A DNA stretch of 64,000 nucleotides from Saprospiraceae bacterium (lineage in GTDB: Bacteria; Bacteroidota; Bacteroidia; Chitinophagales; Saprospiraceae), in contig JAIPBL010000001.1 of NCBI GenBank assembly GCA_021739645.1, positions 62,001 to 126,000 of the forward strand. The letters run 5' to 3'. The position numbers and the translations under genes were made by a program. The number at the start of each line of letters is the position of its first letter. The first letter of the stretch is position 1. The notes beneath the pieces are model-generated. The model was not told the DNA's origin and did not search any database. It saw only the letters and a program-made list of their open reading frames with translations. Below, one piece after another: positions 1 to 8,795 of this stretch.

Positions 1-556
1 TCTCGTCGAGTGTCAGCCCCCACTGGTGCTCAGGATGTTGTGCCTCTATCCTTTGCCGCAACCAACGCCGGCGGTCCCTGTCCTGAATGTGCTGGAACTC
101 AAAGCCGATAGTGCCGCAATAGACCTTTTCCAATTGCACAATGATTTGGCGGAGGGTCGATTTTTCCAGACCGATTTCTTTTCCTCCAACATAAAATTTA
201 TCAAGGCTCGCCTCGGTCAAGCTGAAGTCGGAGAGGTCGAGTGATGGCTTGCGGTTCTTACGGGGTTTGAGTGGGTTCGTGGTACTTTTTAGGTGCCCCC
301 GATTGCGGTAACCGATGATGAGTGCCAGCACCCGTAATTCGTCGAGGTCAACTTCGCTGGGTACGGTGCGTGCCGTTCCGTTACTACCAGTGGCGATGCC
401 GTTTGTGGCTGCGCCATTTTGGTTGAAGCCATAGTCGAAGCCCTTGAAAAACAAGCGCCACCCCTCATCCACGGTGGCTGGATTGGCAGTGTATTGCTCG
501 TAGAGCGAGTCAATAAATGTAGGATGGGCATTGGCAATGAACGAGAAGTCAGTCAT
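1..556 (-). CDS. sucA: 2-oxoglutarate dehydrogenase E1 component, N-terminal part (gene runs off the left edge)
   Basis: The reverse strand from an ATG at 556 stays open to the window edge (185 codons). It begins MTDFSFIANAHPTFID and continues with an EGWRLFFKGFDYGF-like stretch. That is the N-terminal lipoyl-carrier-binding and helical region typical of the E1 subunit of 2-oxoglutarate dehydrogenase, followed by the 'LRVLALIIGYRNRGHL' segment of the same family. The enzyme decarboxylates 2-oxoglutarate with thiamine diphosphate in the TCA cycle, in the cytosol. The catalytic domains lie outside the window. The next gene, rnhB, is 258 bp upstream on the same strand, so sucA probably has its own promoter. 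Confidence 0.88.
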   Translation of the reverse strand, partial: MTDFSFIANAHPTFIDSLYEQYTANPATVDEGWRLFFKGFDYGFNQNGAATNGIATGSNGTARTVPSEVDLDELRVLALIIGYRNRGHLKSTTNPLKPRKNRKPSLDLSDFSLTEASLDKFYVGGKEIGLEKSTLRQIIVQLEKVYCGTIGFEFQHIQDRDRRRWLRQRIEAQHPEHQWGLTLDE

Positions 557-814
557 CTTAATAAGTAAAAAGTACAAAGGGAAAAGGAAAAAGTGGGGCG
601 TTGCTCATCTTACCTGTTCGGAAGTCGGATAATTGCTTGCCACACCGTTTTTGCCATATGCCCTTGTGGATTTTGTAATTTTTTTTTGTTAAACACCCCA
701 ATCAATTGGAGGTTTCTCAAAATGGGCGCTAATATCGGTAAGATGGATTGTTTGATTGTTGAATTGTTCAATTGTTTTTTTGATACGCCTCATGAGAAGC
801 ATCAATTTTATTCA

Positions 815-1429
815 TCAAAACGACAGCTGCGGCTCCCCCGCTGGCAGGAGTCGAAACGACCGCCGATGCTCAGGTGTTGCGCCATGCTGCCGAATAGCTG
901 CTCGGTGAAACTTGGTCGGGTAGCCTTTGTTCTGCTCCCAGCCGTACTGCGGATATTTGATAGACAAGGAAAGCATGTATTCGTCACGATATGTTTTGGC
1001 CAACACTGAAGCTGCGGCGATGCTGAGGAAGCGGGCGTCTCCCTTCACCATGCATTGGTGCGGGATGCCGGGGTAAGGTTTGAAGCGGTTGCCGTCAATC
1101 AACAGCGAGGTAGGCGCAAGCTCCAGCTTGCGCACCGCCCGGTGCATCCCCTCCACGGAGGCCCAGAGGATGTTGAGTCGGTCAATTTCTGTGGGTTCGA
1201 GCTGTGCGACCGCCCATGCCAGTGCCGCCGCTTCAATGATGGGCCGCAGTTCAACCCGTTGATTCTCTGTGAGTTGCTTTGAGTCGTTCAGAAATGGGTG
1301 GGCGAAATCCTTGGGCAAAATGACAGCTGCCGCAAAGACAGGCCCGGCGAGGCAGCCACGGCCAGCTTCGTCGCAGCCGGCTTCGGTTTCGTTTTTGTTG
1401 AAAAAAGGTAATAGCATCGTTCGCTTCAA
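815..1429 (-). CDS. rnhB: Ribonuclease HII
   Basis: A 204-residue protein of the usual RNase HII length. It has the signature CDEAGRG near residue 20 (acidic residues D20, E21), an IDG aspartate at D112, and the KGD...IAAASVLAKTYRDE block near residues 130-150 that supplies the remaining metal-binding aspartate. The enzyme nicks the RNA strand of RNA-DNA hybrids and removes misincorporated ribonucleotides in the cytosol. A second in-frame Met at residue 5 could be the true start. It lies 45 bp downstream of the dual-OB gene on the same strand and may be co-transcribed with it. Confidence 0.93.
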   Translation of the reverse strand: MKRTMLLPFFNKNETEAGCDEAGRGCLAGPVFAAAVILPKDFAHPFLNDSKQLTENQRVELRPIIEAAALAWAVAQLEPTEIDRLNILWASVEGMHRAVRKLELAPTSLLIDGNRFKPYPGIPHQCMVKGDARFLSIAAASVLAKTYRDEYMLSLSIKYPQYGWEQNKGYPTKFHRAAIRQHGATPEHRRSFRLLPAGEPQLSF

Positions 1430-1474
1430 TTTTGGGGTAAAAATGTCCTTTTTTTCAAAAATAAACTTTCAAAA

Positions 1475-2134
1475 TCAAAGGCAGTAAACCATACCAGCAG
1501 CCAGCTTGTAATATTTGCCCTCAAAAGGTACGCCGAGGGAGATGGTGATATATGGTGTTTGCCCATTTAAGCCTTCCAAGCCTTCTTGCATCTGGTCAAA
1601 GAAGTTGACATCCGTCATGGGCAGGTCGTAGCTGGTATTGCTAAGTTTGAATTTCACCCTAGGCTTGGTATTATATGGCGTGGTGAAATAGGGTTGCACT
1701 TCATTCGGTTTCACCAGTACAAGAGAACGGTTGGCCTTCGAAATTTCATCCAAAGCCAAACTCCGACCACGGTTGCCTAACAGTGCATCCTCCTGATTTT
1801 CAACGAGTTGGTCGAGGTGCGGAACGGTCAGCACGGCTGGCCGCACCTTTTGAACGCTGCCTGCAGCAAAAAGGCAGTTTTCGATTTGGTACTCGCTGGG
1901 GCACGGTCGCAGCAGGTCAAACTGGAGGATGTCGCCCACAGCAAAATCTCTTACAAGATGGGCGGGAACTTGGCCGTGCTCGGAATCAGAAACAGGCCGC
2001 AGCCATTTGGGCTTTCCACCGGGCTTGAAGGGATGGAAGGCATTTTTGGCATCGGGAATGAGCTGTACGCCCGCAATGCAGCGCTCGCCGTACTTCTTGG
2101 AATTGGCAAGGCAAAGGAGGTAGGTTTTCGTCAT
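1475..2134 (-). CDS. Dual OB-containing domain protein
   Basis: A 219-residue cytosolic protein with no signal peptide or membrane segment. It starts MTKTYLLCLANSKKYGERCIAG and carries WLRPVSDSEHGQVP, both characteristic of the 'dual OB-containing domain' family. The family is predicted to hold two nucleic-acid-binding OB folds; its biochemical role is not established. It follows two DUF488 genes on the same strand (77 bp gap). The family and DUF488 proteins are both found in predicted nucleic-acid or conflict modules, so a joint function is plausible but is only inferred here. Confidence 0.72.
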   Translation of the reverse strand: MTKTYLLCLANSKKYGERCIAGVQLIPDAKNAFHPFKPGGKPKWLRPVSDSEHGQVPAHLVRDFAVGDILQFDLLRPCPSEYQIENCLFAAGSVQKVRPAVLTVPHLDQLVENQEDALLGNRGRSLALDEISKANRSLVLVKPNEVQPYFTTPYNTKPRVKFKLSNTSYDLPMTDVNFFDQMQEGLEGLNGQTPYITISLGVPFEGKYYKLAAGMVYCL

Positions 2135-2211
2135 AGCAGTGGTATTGTGTTTATGGTTTTATTTTGAAAACTTAAAACCAAGCACCTGATTTTCAACCAC
2201 TTACATCAACT

Positions 2212-2655
2212 TCACTTCACGAGGTGCACGATTTCCACATCGTTGAACCGGTGCTGGAAATATTCGGCCAACAGTCGGCGGTGGCATTTTTCGGGGCCAT
2301 GCTCGCTGCACAAAAGGCAGTGCTGGTGCAATTTTTCAGGATTTACTTTGTCGCCGACTTTGCGCATGTCAATCAAGTTCAAATAGGCGTTTTCGTATTC
2401 CTCCCAAGTCATTTTCTTGCTTCGGTACAAGTCCAGCAGTTCCTTTGTTGGCGCAAAATCGAGGTTGTGTTCATAGCCCATGCCGCCTATTTCACCCAAA
2501 AAAAACTTCAGGTCAGTGCCTTTTGCAAACCCAGCCAATTGGGAAGCATTGCTGATTCGGGTATCAATGACTGTGCTGACTTCATTGTTGCGGAGCAAGC
2601 CAAAAAACTGGCTGGCGTTTTTTCCGGTAAAACCAATGGTATATAGTTTAATCAT
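2212..2655 (-). CDS. DUF488 family protein (short, 147 aa)
   Basis: This protein begins MIKLYTIGFTGKNASQFF and has the DUF488 hallmarks: the TIGF/TIGH start, the VIDTRISN arginine-bearing segment near residue 31, and a C-terminal Cys/His cluster (LLCSEHGPEKCHRRLLAEYF). The function of the family is unknown; the conserved Asp, Arg, Cys and His residues suggest an enzymatic or nucleic-acid-related role. It is the second of two different DUF488 genes separated by only 14 bp, and the dual-OB gene follows. The two DUF488 proteins differ in length and sequence, so they are not a recent duplication. Confidence 0.82.
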   Translation of the reverse strand: MIKLYTIGFTGKNASQFFGLLRNNEVSTVIDTRISNASQLAGFAKGTDLKFFLGEIGGMGYEHNLDFAPTKELLDLYRSKKMTWEEYENAYLNLIDMRKVGDKVNPEKLHQHCLLCSEHGPEKCHRRLLAEYFQHRFNDVEIVHLVK

Positions 2656-2669
2656 GCTGTTGAAAATAG

Positions 2670-3308
2670 TTATGCGCCATCGCCGTTCACTGCCAGTTCC
2701 TCCTTTTTGGGCGACCAGCCTACCAGTTGGTTGTGGAGCCTGTAAGCGGCTTTTATTTGGTCTTCCTTCGTAATGTTTGGCTCGAAAATATTGGGCTGAG
2801 GCAGTTTTTTTGCAAATTTCTTGAGCAGTGCTTGCTCCAAGTCTTGGTGTGTGGCGGCTTCTCCGTTCTTCAAAATATGCACCACGTCAAATCCTTTTTC
2901 GGTGAGGTAGGCTGAAATCATGGAGAAGCGGTGGCATTCGAGCGGGTCGGCCTCGGCGCACATCAATGCCGGGAAAAAGCCCTTTTCAACGCCCTGCTCC
3001 ATGCGCTCCACCCCTGCTTTGAAGTCGGCAGTTCGCTGCACTTTTTCAAAATCCACCTTGCCCTCGTCGTCGTGGAGCATGGTATTGGTGTGCCTTGCGC
3101 CAAACTCCCGACCAAAATGGAGGTACATGATATCGTTTTCCTTGAGGAAATTGGCAAGGATGGGCTTGTTGTATTGTGGGTTGTATTGGCTGGCGGGGGT
3201 GCTGCGAACGTCAATCACGCAGTCAATGCCGTGCAACTGCAATAGGTGCAAGAAGTCACTTGCTGCAAGGTTGGAGTGGCCGATGGTATGGATGATTGAT
3301 TTGGGCAT
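2670..3308 (-). CDS. DUF488 family protein (long, 212 aa)
   Basis: This protein starts MPKSIIHTIGHSNLAASDF and shows the full DUF488 pattern: TIGHS, VIDVRSTPASQYNPQYN, an FGREFG segment, and ALMCAEADPLECHRF near residues 116-130. It extends about 65 residues beyond the short neighbour. The function is not known. It is the first gene of the DUF488-DUF488-dual-OB set and starts 79 bp downstream of the stop of the eCIS AAA+ ATPase gene on the same strand. The set could therefore be read through from the injection-system operon, although no promoter or terminator between them was recognised. Confidence 0.83.
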   Translation of the reverse strand: MPKSIIHTIGHSNLAASDFLHLLQLHGIDCVIDVRSTPASQYNPQYNKPILANFLKENDIMYLHFGREFGARHTNTMLHDDEGKVDFEKVQRTADFKAGVERMEQGVEKGFFPALMCAEADPLECHRFSMISAYLTEKGFDVVHILKNGEAATHQDLEQALLKKFAKKLPQPNIFEPNITKEDQIKAAYRLHNQLVGWSPKKEELAVNGDGA

Positions 3309-3387
3309 CGTGTGGTTCAGTTTTCAATTCTGTTTGGAAATCAAAAATATAAAAGTATTGAAAAGTCAAAAACACCTACCCTAATTT

Positions 3388-4713
3388 TTAGACAATTTTC
3401 CCTTCCTTGACGAACTCGTTCCGAATCCCGCTCATCAAATTTTCCACTGAAATGACCTCCAAGCCCTGCTCCAGGGCCGTGATGCAGCAATATTGCACGA
3501 TGTTCATGATACTGGCCCCGGTGAGTTCGTACTGTTGGGACAATCTTTTCCAATCAATTTTTTCATCCAACTTCACATTGGGCGGGAAAGCTTTTTGCCA
3601 GAGTTTAAACCGCTCTTCTGCATTTGGTACGGGGAAAAAAACCATTGCCTGAAACCGCCGGAGGAAGGCATCGTCAATATTGCTCTTAAAATTGGAGGCA
3701 AGAATGGTCAGTCCCGGGTAGGTCTCGATGCGTTGAAGCAGGTAGCTCACCTCTTGGTTGGCGTATTTGTCGTGGGCGTCCCGGATGCCGGTGCGCTTGC
3801 CGAACAGGGCGTCTGCCTCGTCAAAAAACAGAATCCAGTCCTTGTTTTGCGCTTTGTCGAAGAGGCGGGCGAGGTTCTTCTCCGTCTCTCCGATGTACTT
3901 CGAAACGACCATCGAAAGGTCAATTTTGAACACATCCCGCTTCGTTGACTTGCCGAGCAGTGTGGCCGTCAGCGTTTTTCCAGTACCAGAAGGCCCGTGA
4001 AAAAGCACCCGATAGCCGGGTTTTATTTTCCGACTCATGCCCCAAGTCTCGAAGAAAGTAACTTGGTGCCGCACCCAACTTTCAATTTCGTGAATCTGCC
4101 GCAGTGTTCCAGGGGCGAGCACCAAATCGTCCCACTCCATGCCCGTTTGGATGTATTCCGCCGGAAAATCTGTGCTGAAACGGGGCTTGCTGACCTTGCC
4201 GAGCGTCAGCATTTCCAACACTTCGGGGTCGAGGATGATGCGGCCACTCATCACGGGTTCCCCGGGCGGCACGGCGTCCAAACTCAGGATACCTTTTTGG
4301 TGAAACCAGTGGTCGGTGTTGAACAGTTGGTGGACATTGAGCCGTTTTTCGAGGTCATCGCCAGCGAGGATGAACTGGGCAGTTTCGCCAGTGGGCAGGA
4401 TGTCCCGGTGGTTTTGGCCTTTCACCCCTCCGAACTCGGGGAAGTCGCCGCCGTCGGGGAGGTGCTCGGCGAGGAGTTGGTGAAAAATACCAGGCTGCAA
4501 CGAGGGCGCAAGCCCCAACATGAGCACGACAAACTCCTCGTAGGATGGGTTAAATTGTTCAATAAAATTGGATAGGCCAGTGGCTGTTTTGAAAAAATCC
4601 AACGATGCAACCTCGAAACTATCGACTTGACGGGCATGCATTTTCAAACTGCCACCTGCTACGGAACGCAGCCAATCGAGGGCAAGGTTTAGGTTGGCGG
4701 ATTGATTTTGCAT
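3388..4713 (-). CDS. AAA+ ATPase of the eCIS locus (Pvc15-like)
   Basis: A 441-residue protein. The N-terminal ~200 residues are variable. An AAA+ module follows with Walker A GPSGTGKT (240-247), Walker B ILFFDEAD (294-301), the pore-loop-like SKYIGETEKN segment, sensor-1 asparagine ASNFK (near 341) and an arginine-finger AFLRRF (near 352). It resembles the cytosolic ATPases encoded at the end of Pvc/Afp-type contractile injection loci, which are thought to aid cargo loading or particle assembly. Its ATG overlaps the stop codon of the upstream HEDRH protein by one base, a sign of translational coupling. Confidence 0.9.
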   Translation of the reverse strand: MQNQSANLNLALDWLRSVAGGSLKMHARQVDSFEVASLDFFKTATGLSNFIEQFNPSYEEFVVLMLGLAPSLQPGIFHQLLAEHLPDGGDFPEFGGVKGQNHRDILPTGETAQFILAGDDLEKRLNVHQLFNTDHWFHQKGILSLDAVPPGEPVMSGRIILDPEVLEMLTLGKVSKPRFSTDFPAEYIQTGMEWDDLVLAPGTLRQIHEIESWVRHQVTFFETWGMSRKIKPGYRVLFHGPSGTGKTLTATLLGKSTKRDVFKIDLSMVVSKYIGETEKNLARLFDKAQNKDWILFFDEADALFGKRTGIRDAHDKYANQEVSYLLQRIETYPGLTILASNFKSNIDDAFLRRFQAMVFFPVPNAEERFKLWQKAFPPNVKLDEKIDWKRLSQQYELTGASIMNIVQYCCITALEQGLEVISVENLMSGIRNEFVKEGKIV

Positions 4714-5285
4714 TAGTCTGGACAGTTGGTGAGGTCAACGTTGAAGAAGAAAGGAGGTGTGTCAAGTGCGACACTTGCTGCCTGTACCTGCGCTCTCCGT
4801 TGCCGTTCTAGTTGGGTATGCACAGCCCTGACCCGGCTGTTGAAGACCCTTTGATTTTGACATAATTTAAAGGTAAATGGTGTGGTCAATTCACCGTCAT
4901 AAGTTCTGAAGGTGGCCACATGCCTGTCTTCGTGGGGGGAGAGGACATTGTCAATTCCATCCTGTACCCGTTGCCGCTGGCAGTCGTTCAATCCCCTGAA
5001 TTGGGAAGCCCTAGGCAAGGTTACGACCGGATTTGTGGTAAATGTGGATACTACTTGTCCCGATATTTCAACACAAGGCGCCCTCCTTCCACAGCGCCCA
5101 CATCCTGTGGCGGGTGTCACCGTTTCATTCTGGGAGGTGTGCGCATGGGAGTAATTGGCAGCGGTTCTTCCCTCGATACGCAAGGAGCCTGCCCGTCCGC
5201 CGCCGTGGGCGATGAAGTTTGGGGCGGGGCGGAAGAAGGGTGACGAGCCTTTTTTCGGCCTTGATGGATTTATTTTTGTACGCAT
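4713..5285 (-). CDS. Small HExxH-motif protein of the eCIS locus (possible zinc-protease-like effector or accessory)
   Basis: A 190-residue protein without a signal peptide or membrane segment. Residues 118-122 read HEDRH, matching the HExxH zinc-metallopeptidase pattern, inside SPHEDRHVATFRTYDG. A Cys-rich patch (GCGRCGRRAPC, 61-71) lies upstream. The early section RPAPNFIAHGGGRAGSLRI resembles leader segments of other eCIS-associated proteins. It sits between the DUF4157 eCIS core protein and the AAA+ ATPase, overlapping the latter by one base. The position suggests a cargo or a maturation peptidase, but the third zinc ligand is not obvious and the assignment is an inference. Confidence 0.6.
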   Translation of the reverse strand: MRTKINPSRPKKGSSPFFRPAPNFIAHGGGRAGSLRIEGRTAANYSHAHTSQNETVTPATGCGRCGRRAPCVEISGQVVSTFTTNPVVTLPRASQFRGLNDCQRQRVQDGIDNVLSPHEDRHVATFRTYDGELTTPFTFKLCQNQRVFNSRVRAVHTQLERQRRAQVQAASVALDTPPFFFNVDLTNCPD

Positions 5286-5327
5286 TTTTTGAAAAAAATA
5301 GACGCCTAAATTTGACCAAAATATTAA

Positions 5328-8300
5328 TCAAGGTGACGAAGATGCACTGGTAACAGCTGCGGCAGACATTGCCCTTAATCGTGCAGTTACATCAGCCACC
5401 GCATCTCCTGCGCTAATCGAGATGCGTGGAGTTCTAACATTCCCACTCACATGTATCCCTATCTCCGTAGTACCTCGCCCATCTGGCGATTGAACCCGAT
5501 AAATTATTGACTTAATTCTCATTGTCCCAGGATGGGTAGTGACGGTAACACCGACACGGGCCTGCACGCCTGCTCCAACTGCTTCCCTTAGATAGGATTC
5601 AATGCCTTGGTTTTGCAAAAATTGATTGACGCTTCTGGGAGCGTAAACAACAAAATCAACCTCGGTACCAAATCCTGGGCCTATACCATGAGCTCGTTCA
5701 TATCTATCGGGGCCAAGTTGCCGCTGTCCCAACCCAACCCGACTTGGCGAAGGTATTTGACGTTCTGCACCACCTCTAGCAGTACTAGCTCCTAACATTT
5801 GATTGGAATGAAATTCGATTTCTCGGCCTTGGAGCGCTGGGCTTCGCAATCTCCCCTCGGCACCTACATTTCGAAGCGATGGAGGCATTCTTTGATAAGT
5901 GGACCTACGTTCCGTCACACCATCGAAATTGATTCTGACTTCAAAAGAAGTTGCTGCTGCTCCCACCCTGGTCCCAGTGGTTGTGCGGGGATTTATTTGC
6001 CCATCAACTGCCCAATTTCGACCTTGCTGCACTAAATCCAAAGATCGGAACCCATATCGGGTGCGAATACCACTCAACAACGGAGTGAGTACCGCCCGCC
6101 CCACCCTTCTCCCCGCAAACCGATTCACCGCACCCACTGCCGCCGCCATCCCCAACCTCAACCGCTCATTCGGATCCCTCGGCACCCCCGCCTGTGCCAC
6201 TCCCCGCACAAACCGCCGAGCCAGCCCTACCAGCCATGCCACCACCCGGTCAATGGCCATATCAATGGGTCGCCGAATACGCTGGATGATACCTACCACG
6301 GCATCAGAAATCCGGCCGAGGCCGGCAATCCGGGCCAAGAAACTGATGACCAAGGTCAGCATTCCGGCCATCGTCCGTTCCACTCGTTGCGCAGCAGGCG
6401 CAATGGCACCAGCGGCAATAGCCATGATGCTGTCGAGCACGGAACGCCCCACCTGCATGATGGTGCGGATTCGCTCCACAAGAAACATCACCGTGTTGTA
6501 AATGGCGATAATGGCCTGAATGAAAGCTCCCGCAGGGTTAAGACTTGTGAGCAAACGGGTCATGGCAGCTTGTACGATGGTAGTGGTCACGTACTGCATG
6601 ATTTGGGTCATCACCATGTTTCGCAAATTGCCGAGCATGCCCCGAATTTGCGCCCAAGCTGCCGCCGGGCCTTGTGTAATAAGCGTCCGCACCACGCTCA
6701 CCGTTGTTTCAAGCGCCACCACGGCTGGTTCGCCAAGGTGACGAACGAGTCGGCCCCGGATGTTCTGCCAGGTCAGGCCCAGCACTGAAAATACAAACTT
6801 CACGATTTCCCGCAGCTCGAAAGCTCGTGGGATGTAAATCGCTGCACCGGCCATTGCGCCAGTCAGCCACTGCACAATGCTGTTGCGCAAGTGGGTGCCG
6901 ATGCGACTGGCAAAACCTCGAAAGCCCTGAACCACTGCATTGATGAGGTTGCGCACAAAGCCCATCGGGTTCCGAATGATGCGCTGAAAAGCTCCCCGTG
7001 CTCGCCGCAAATAGGGCATCGCTCCTGGTGCAACGACCGAAAAGATGATTTCCAAAAGTGTCATCACCTGACGGCCAGCCCAAGCAATGAAGTTTCCGAC
7101 AAAATTGCCGAAGGTGCGGAAAATGCGCCCGAACAGGTTGGTGATGGGCAAAAAGTCCTGGATGCTGATGGAGCGCAGCGTGTTCATAAACAGCGTTGGA
7201 ATTTGTCGGATCATGCCCGTCAATTCAGACAATGCACCTTGGAACCACGCCCATGCCCGCTGAATAGCACCGCCCCGCTGGATGTTTTGCCAAACTTCCT
7301 CCTGGCCAATGAGCCGCATGAAGCCACCAATGAGCGTAGCGGGAGTCCGTGGATAGGGCGTTCCGGTAATTGGGTCTCGACCGAGGATGGCTTTCACCAA
7401 ATCCCAGCCACGGGTTCCTGCCGCCAGCGAGGCCAGCGGTCGCAAAACTGCATCCCAAATGAACTGCATAATGGCTCGCCCTAGGTTGCGTACCATTGTC
7501 AAAATACGGCCAATTGGTTCCGTAAAAATTCGCTTGGCCCGCTCCCAAACACTGCCCAACCGGAAAATATCCCGCCAGCCAAGTGAGTTCAAAAAGGACA
7601 TGACCGCTGCCCGGATGCTGCTGCCGGTGATGCCGAGCGTGTTCATTTGCTGCTCCACGTAAGCACCTGCTCGCTCGAACACATTGTAGTGGTCCAATAC
7701 GGAGGTGATGAGGCGCCCACCCGGCAGAAATTCGACGATGGCTCGCAAGATGTTGGCAGCACTGCGGTCGGCCCGCTGCATGTTGATGGGGTTCACGCCG
7801 ATTACTATCGTGAACATTCGGTACCCAGGGATATTGTAAGCTGCATTTGCAAAATAACCGAGGGCATCTTCAACGCCCAACCGCTGGATATGAGGCTGGG
7901 TGGCGGTGGTCGTCACCTGAGGTGACCGCTGCACGGCATGCCCCTGCTGCACCACATGGGTCAGCTCGTGGGCCAATAAATGCTTGCCATCCGAAGTGCC
8001 GGGCTGGTATTGGTCACGGTTGAAAAAAACATGGTTTTGGTAGGTGAAGGCACGGGCACTCAGTTGGCTGTTGAGGTTGCCCGATTCTGCGTCATTGTGA
8101 ATCCGCACATTCGAAAAGTCAGCATTCATGCGGCTTTCCATGAAACTCCGTGTGTTGGTGTCCAAAGCCTGGCCACCCGCCATTTTGCTGGTGATACCCG
8201 TTTGGACACTGGAAGTTACAGCGGGAACGCCATTTCCTTTTCGCTGAATTTCCTCTTCCTTTTGCTGGATTTTCTCTTCTTCCTTGCGCTGCAATTTCTC

Positions 8301-8795
8301 CTCCGGCTGCGCCGCCATTTGAACTTGTTCCTCCTCTTCTCCCTTGCGCTGCAATTTCTCTTCCGGCTGCGCCGCCATTTGAACTTGTTCCTCCTCTTTT
8401 TCCCTGCGTTGCAATTTCTTCTCTGGCCCTGCCTGTCGTTGAACCTGTTCCTCCTCTTTTTCCTTGCGCTGCAATTTTTCCTCCGGTTGTGCCATCCGTT
8501 GCACCGGTTGCCCAAATACTTTTCGAGCGACTATTGGCTGCCGCTCCTCCTGTGATGGCATTTTTTCGGGGCTTGGCATCCGCATAACCCGGTCGGCCAT
8601 GTGGTCAGCTTCCTGCTCCAACCTGTCGCCCGGCTTGCCCACCTTCAGTTTGGTTTGGATGGCTGGCGCAAAAAAGTCCCCACCCCCCGCCTTGGCGAAG
8701 AACGGACCCGATTGCTGTTGCGACCGGGTAGCTGTGGTGGATTTTTCTGTCGTTGCTTTCAAAGGCTTACAATTGAATTTGGTTCTTTGACACAT
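5328..8795 (-). CDS. eCIS core domain (DUF4157) protein with long helical middle and possible C-terminal toxin/cargo domain
   Basis: A 1155-residue protein. Residues ~30-70 carry the short leader seen in eCIS cargo (PFFAKAGGGDFFAPAIQTKL). Residues ~100-185 are Glu/Lys/Gln-rich 20-residue repeats. Residues ~210-290 form the DUF4157 domain with metal-site motif HELTH at 276-280. Residues ~310-890 are a run of hydrophobic and amphipathic helices (many FV/LI/MA stretches). The last ~250 residues form a separate globular domain with DRYERAHG and GPGFGTEVDF patches reminiscent of polymorphic-toxin domains. DUF4157 proteins are linked to eCIS and often carry effectors. The annotated ATG lies inside an inserted MITE-like element. 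A TTG at 8762, giving a KATTEKSTTATR start, is probably the original start codon. Confidence 0.85.
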   Translation of the reverse strand: MCQRTKFNCKPLKATTEKSTTATRSQQQSGPFFAKAGGGDFFAPAIQTKLKVGKPGDRLEQEADHMADRVMRMPSPEKMPSQEERQPIVARKVFGQPVQRMAQPEEKLQRKEKEEEQVQRQAGPEKKLQRREKEEEQVQMAAQPEEKLQRKGEEEEQVQMAAQPEEKLQRKEEEKIQQKEEEIQRKGNGVPAVTSSVQTGITSKMAGGQALDTNTRSFMESRMNADFSNVRIHNDAESGNLNSQLSARAFTYQNHVFFNRDQYQPGTSDGKHLLAHELTHVVQQGHAVQRSPQVTTTATQPHIQRLGVEDALGYFANAAYNIPGYRMFTIVIGVNPINMQRADRSAANILRAIVEFLPGGRLITSVLDHYNVFERAGAYVEQQMNTLGITGSSIRAAVMSFLNSLGWRDIFRLGSVWERAKRIFTEPIGRILTMVRNLGRAIMQFIWDAVLRPLASLAAGTRGWDLVKAILGRDPITGTPYPRTPATLIGGFMRLIGQEEVWQNIQRGGAIQRAWAWFQGALSELTGMIRQIPTLFMNTLRSISIQDFLPITNLFGRIFRTFGNFVGNFIAWAGRQVMTLLEIIFSVVAPGAMPYLRRARGAFQRIIRNPMGFVRNLINAVVQGFRGFASRIGTHLRNSIVQWLTGAMAGAAIYIPRAFELREIVKFVFSVLGLTWQNIRGRLVRHLGEPAVVALETTVSVVRTLITQGPAAAWAQIRGMLGNLRNMVMTQIMQYVTTTIVQAAMTRLLTSLNPAGAFIQAIIAIYNTVMFLVERIRTIMQVGRSVLDSIMAIAAGAIAPAAQRVERTMAGMLTLVISFLARIAGLGRISDAVVGIIQRIRRPIDMAIDRVVAWLVGLARRFVRGVAQAGVPRDPNERLRLGMAAAVGAVNRFAGRRVGRAVLTPLLSGIRTRYGFRSLDLVQQGRNWAVDGQINPRTTTGTRVGAAATSFEVRINFDGVTERRSTYQRMPPSLRNVGAEGRLRSPALQGREIEFHSNQMLGASTARGGAERQIPSPSRVGLGQRQLGPDRYERAHGIGPGFGTEVDFVVYAPRSVNQFLQNQGIESYLREAVGAGVQARVGVTVTTHPGTMRIKSIIYRVQSPDGRGTTEIGIHVSGNVRTPRISISAGDAVADVTARLRAMSAAAVTSASSSP
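8281..8500 (-). repeat. 60-bp in-frame tandem repeat in the eCIS core gene (about 3.7 units)
   Basis: Units begin at 8281, 8341, 8401 and 8461 (the last partial). They encode repeated 20-residue blocks of the type QPEEKLQRKEKEEEQVQ in the linker between the leader and the DUF4157 domain. The unit is an exact multiple of three, so copy-number change alters only linker length. Such charged linkers are probably unstructured or coiled and may act as a flexible tether. Confidence 0.92.

Noticed and set aside
8281-8500. CRISPR-like repeat array
   Set aside because: The 60-bp units are contiguous, coding and without unique spacers; they form protein repeats.
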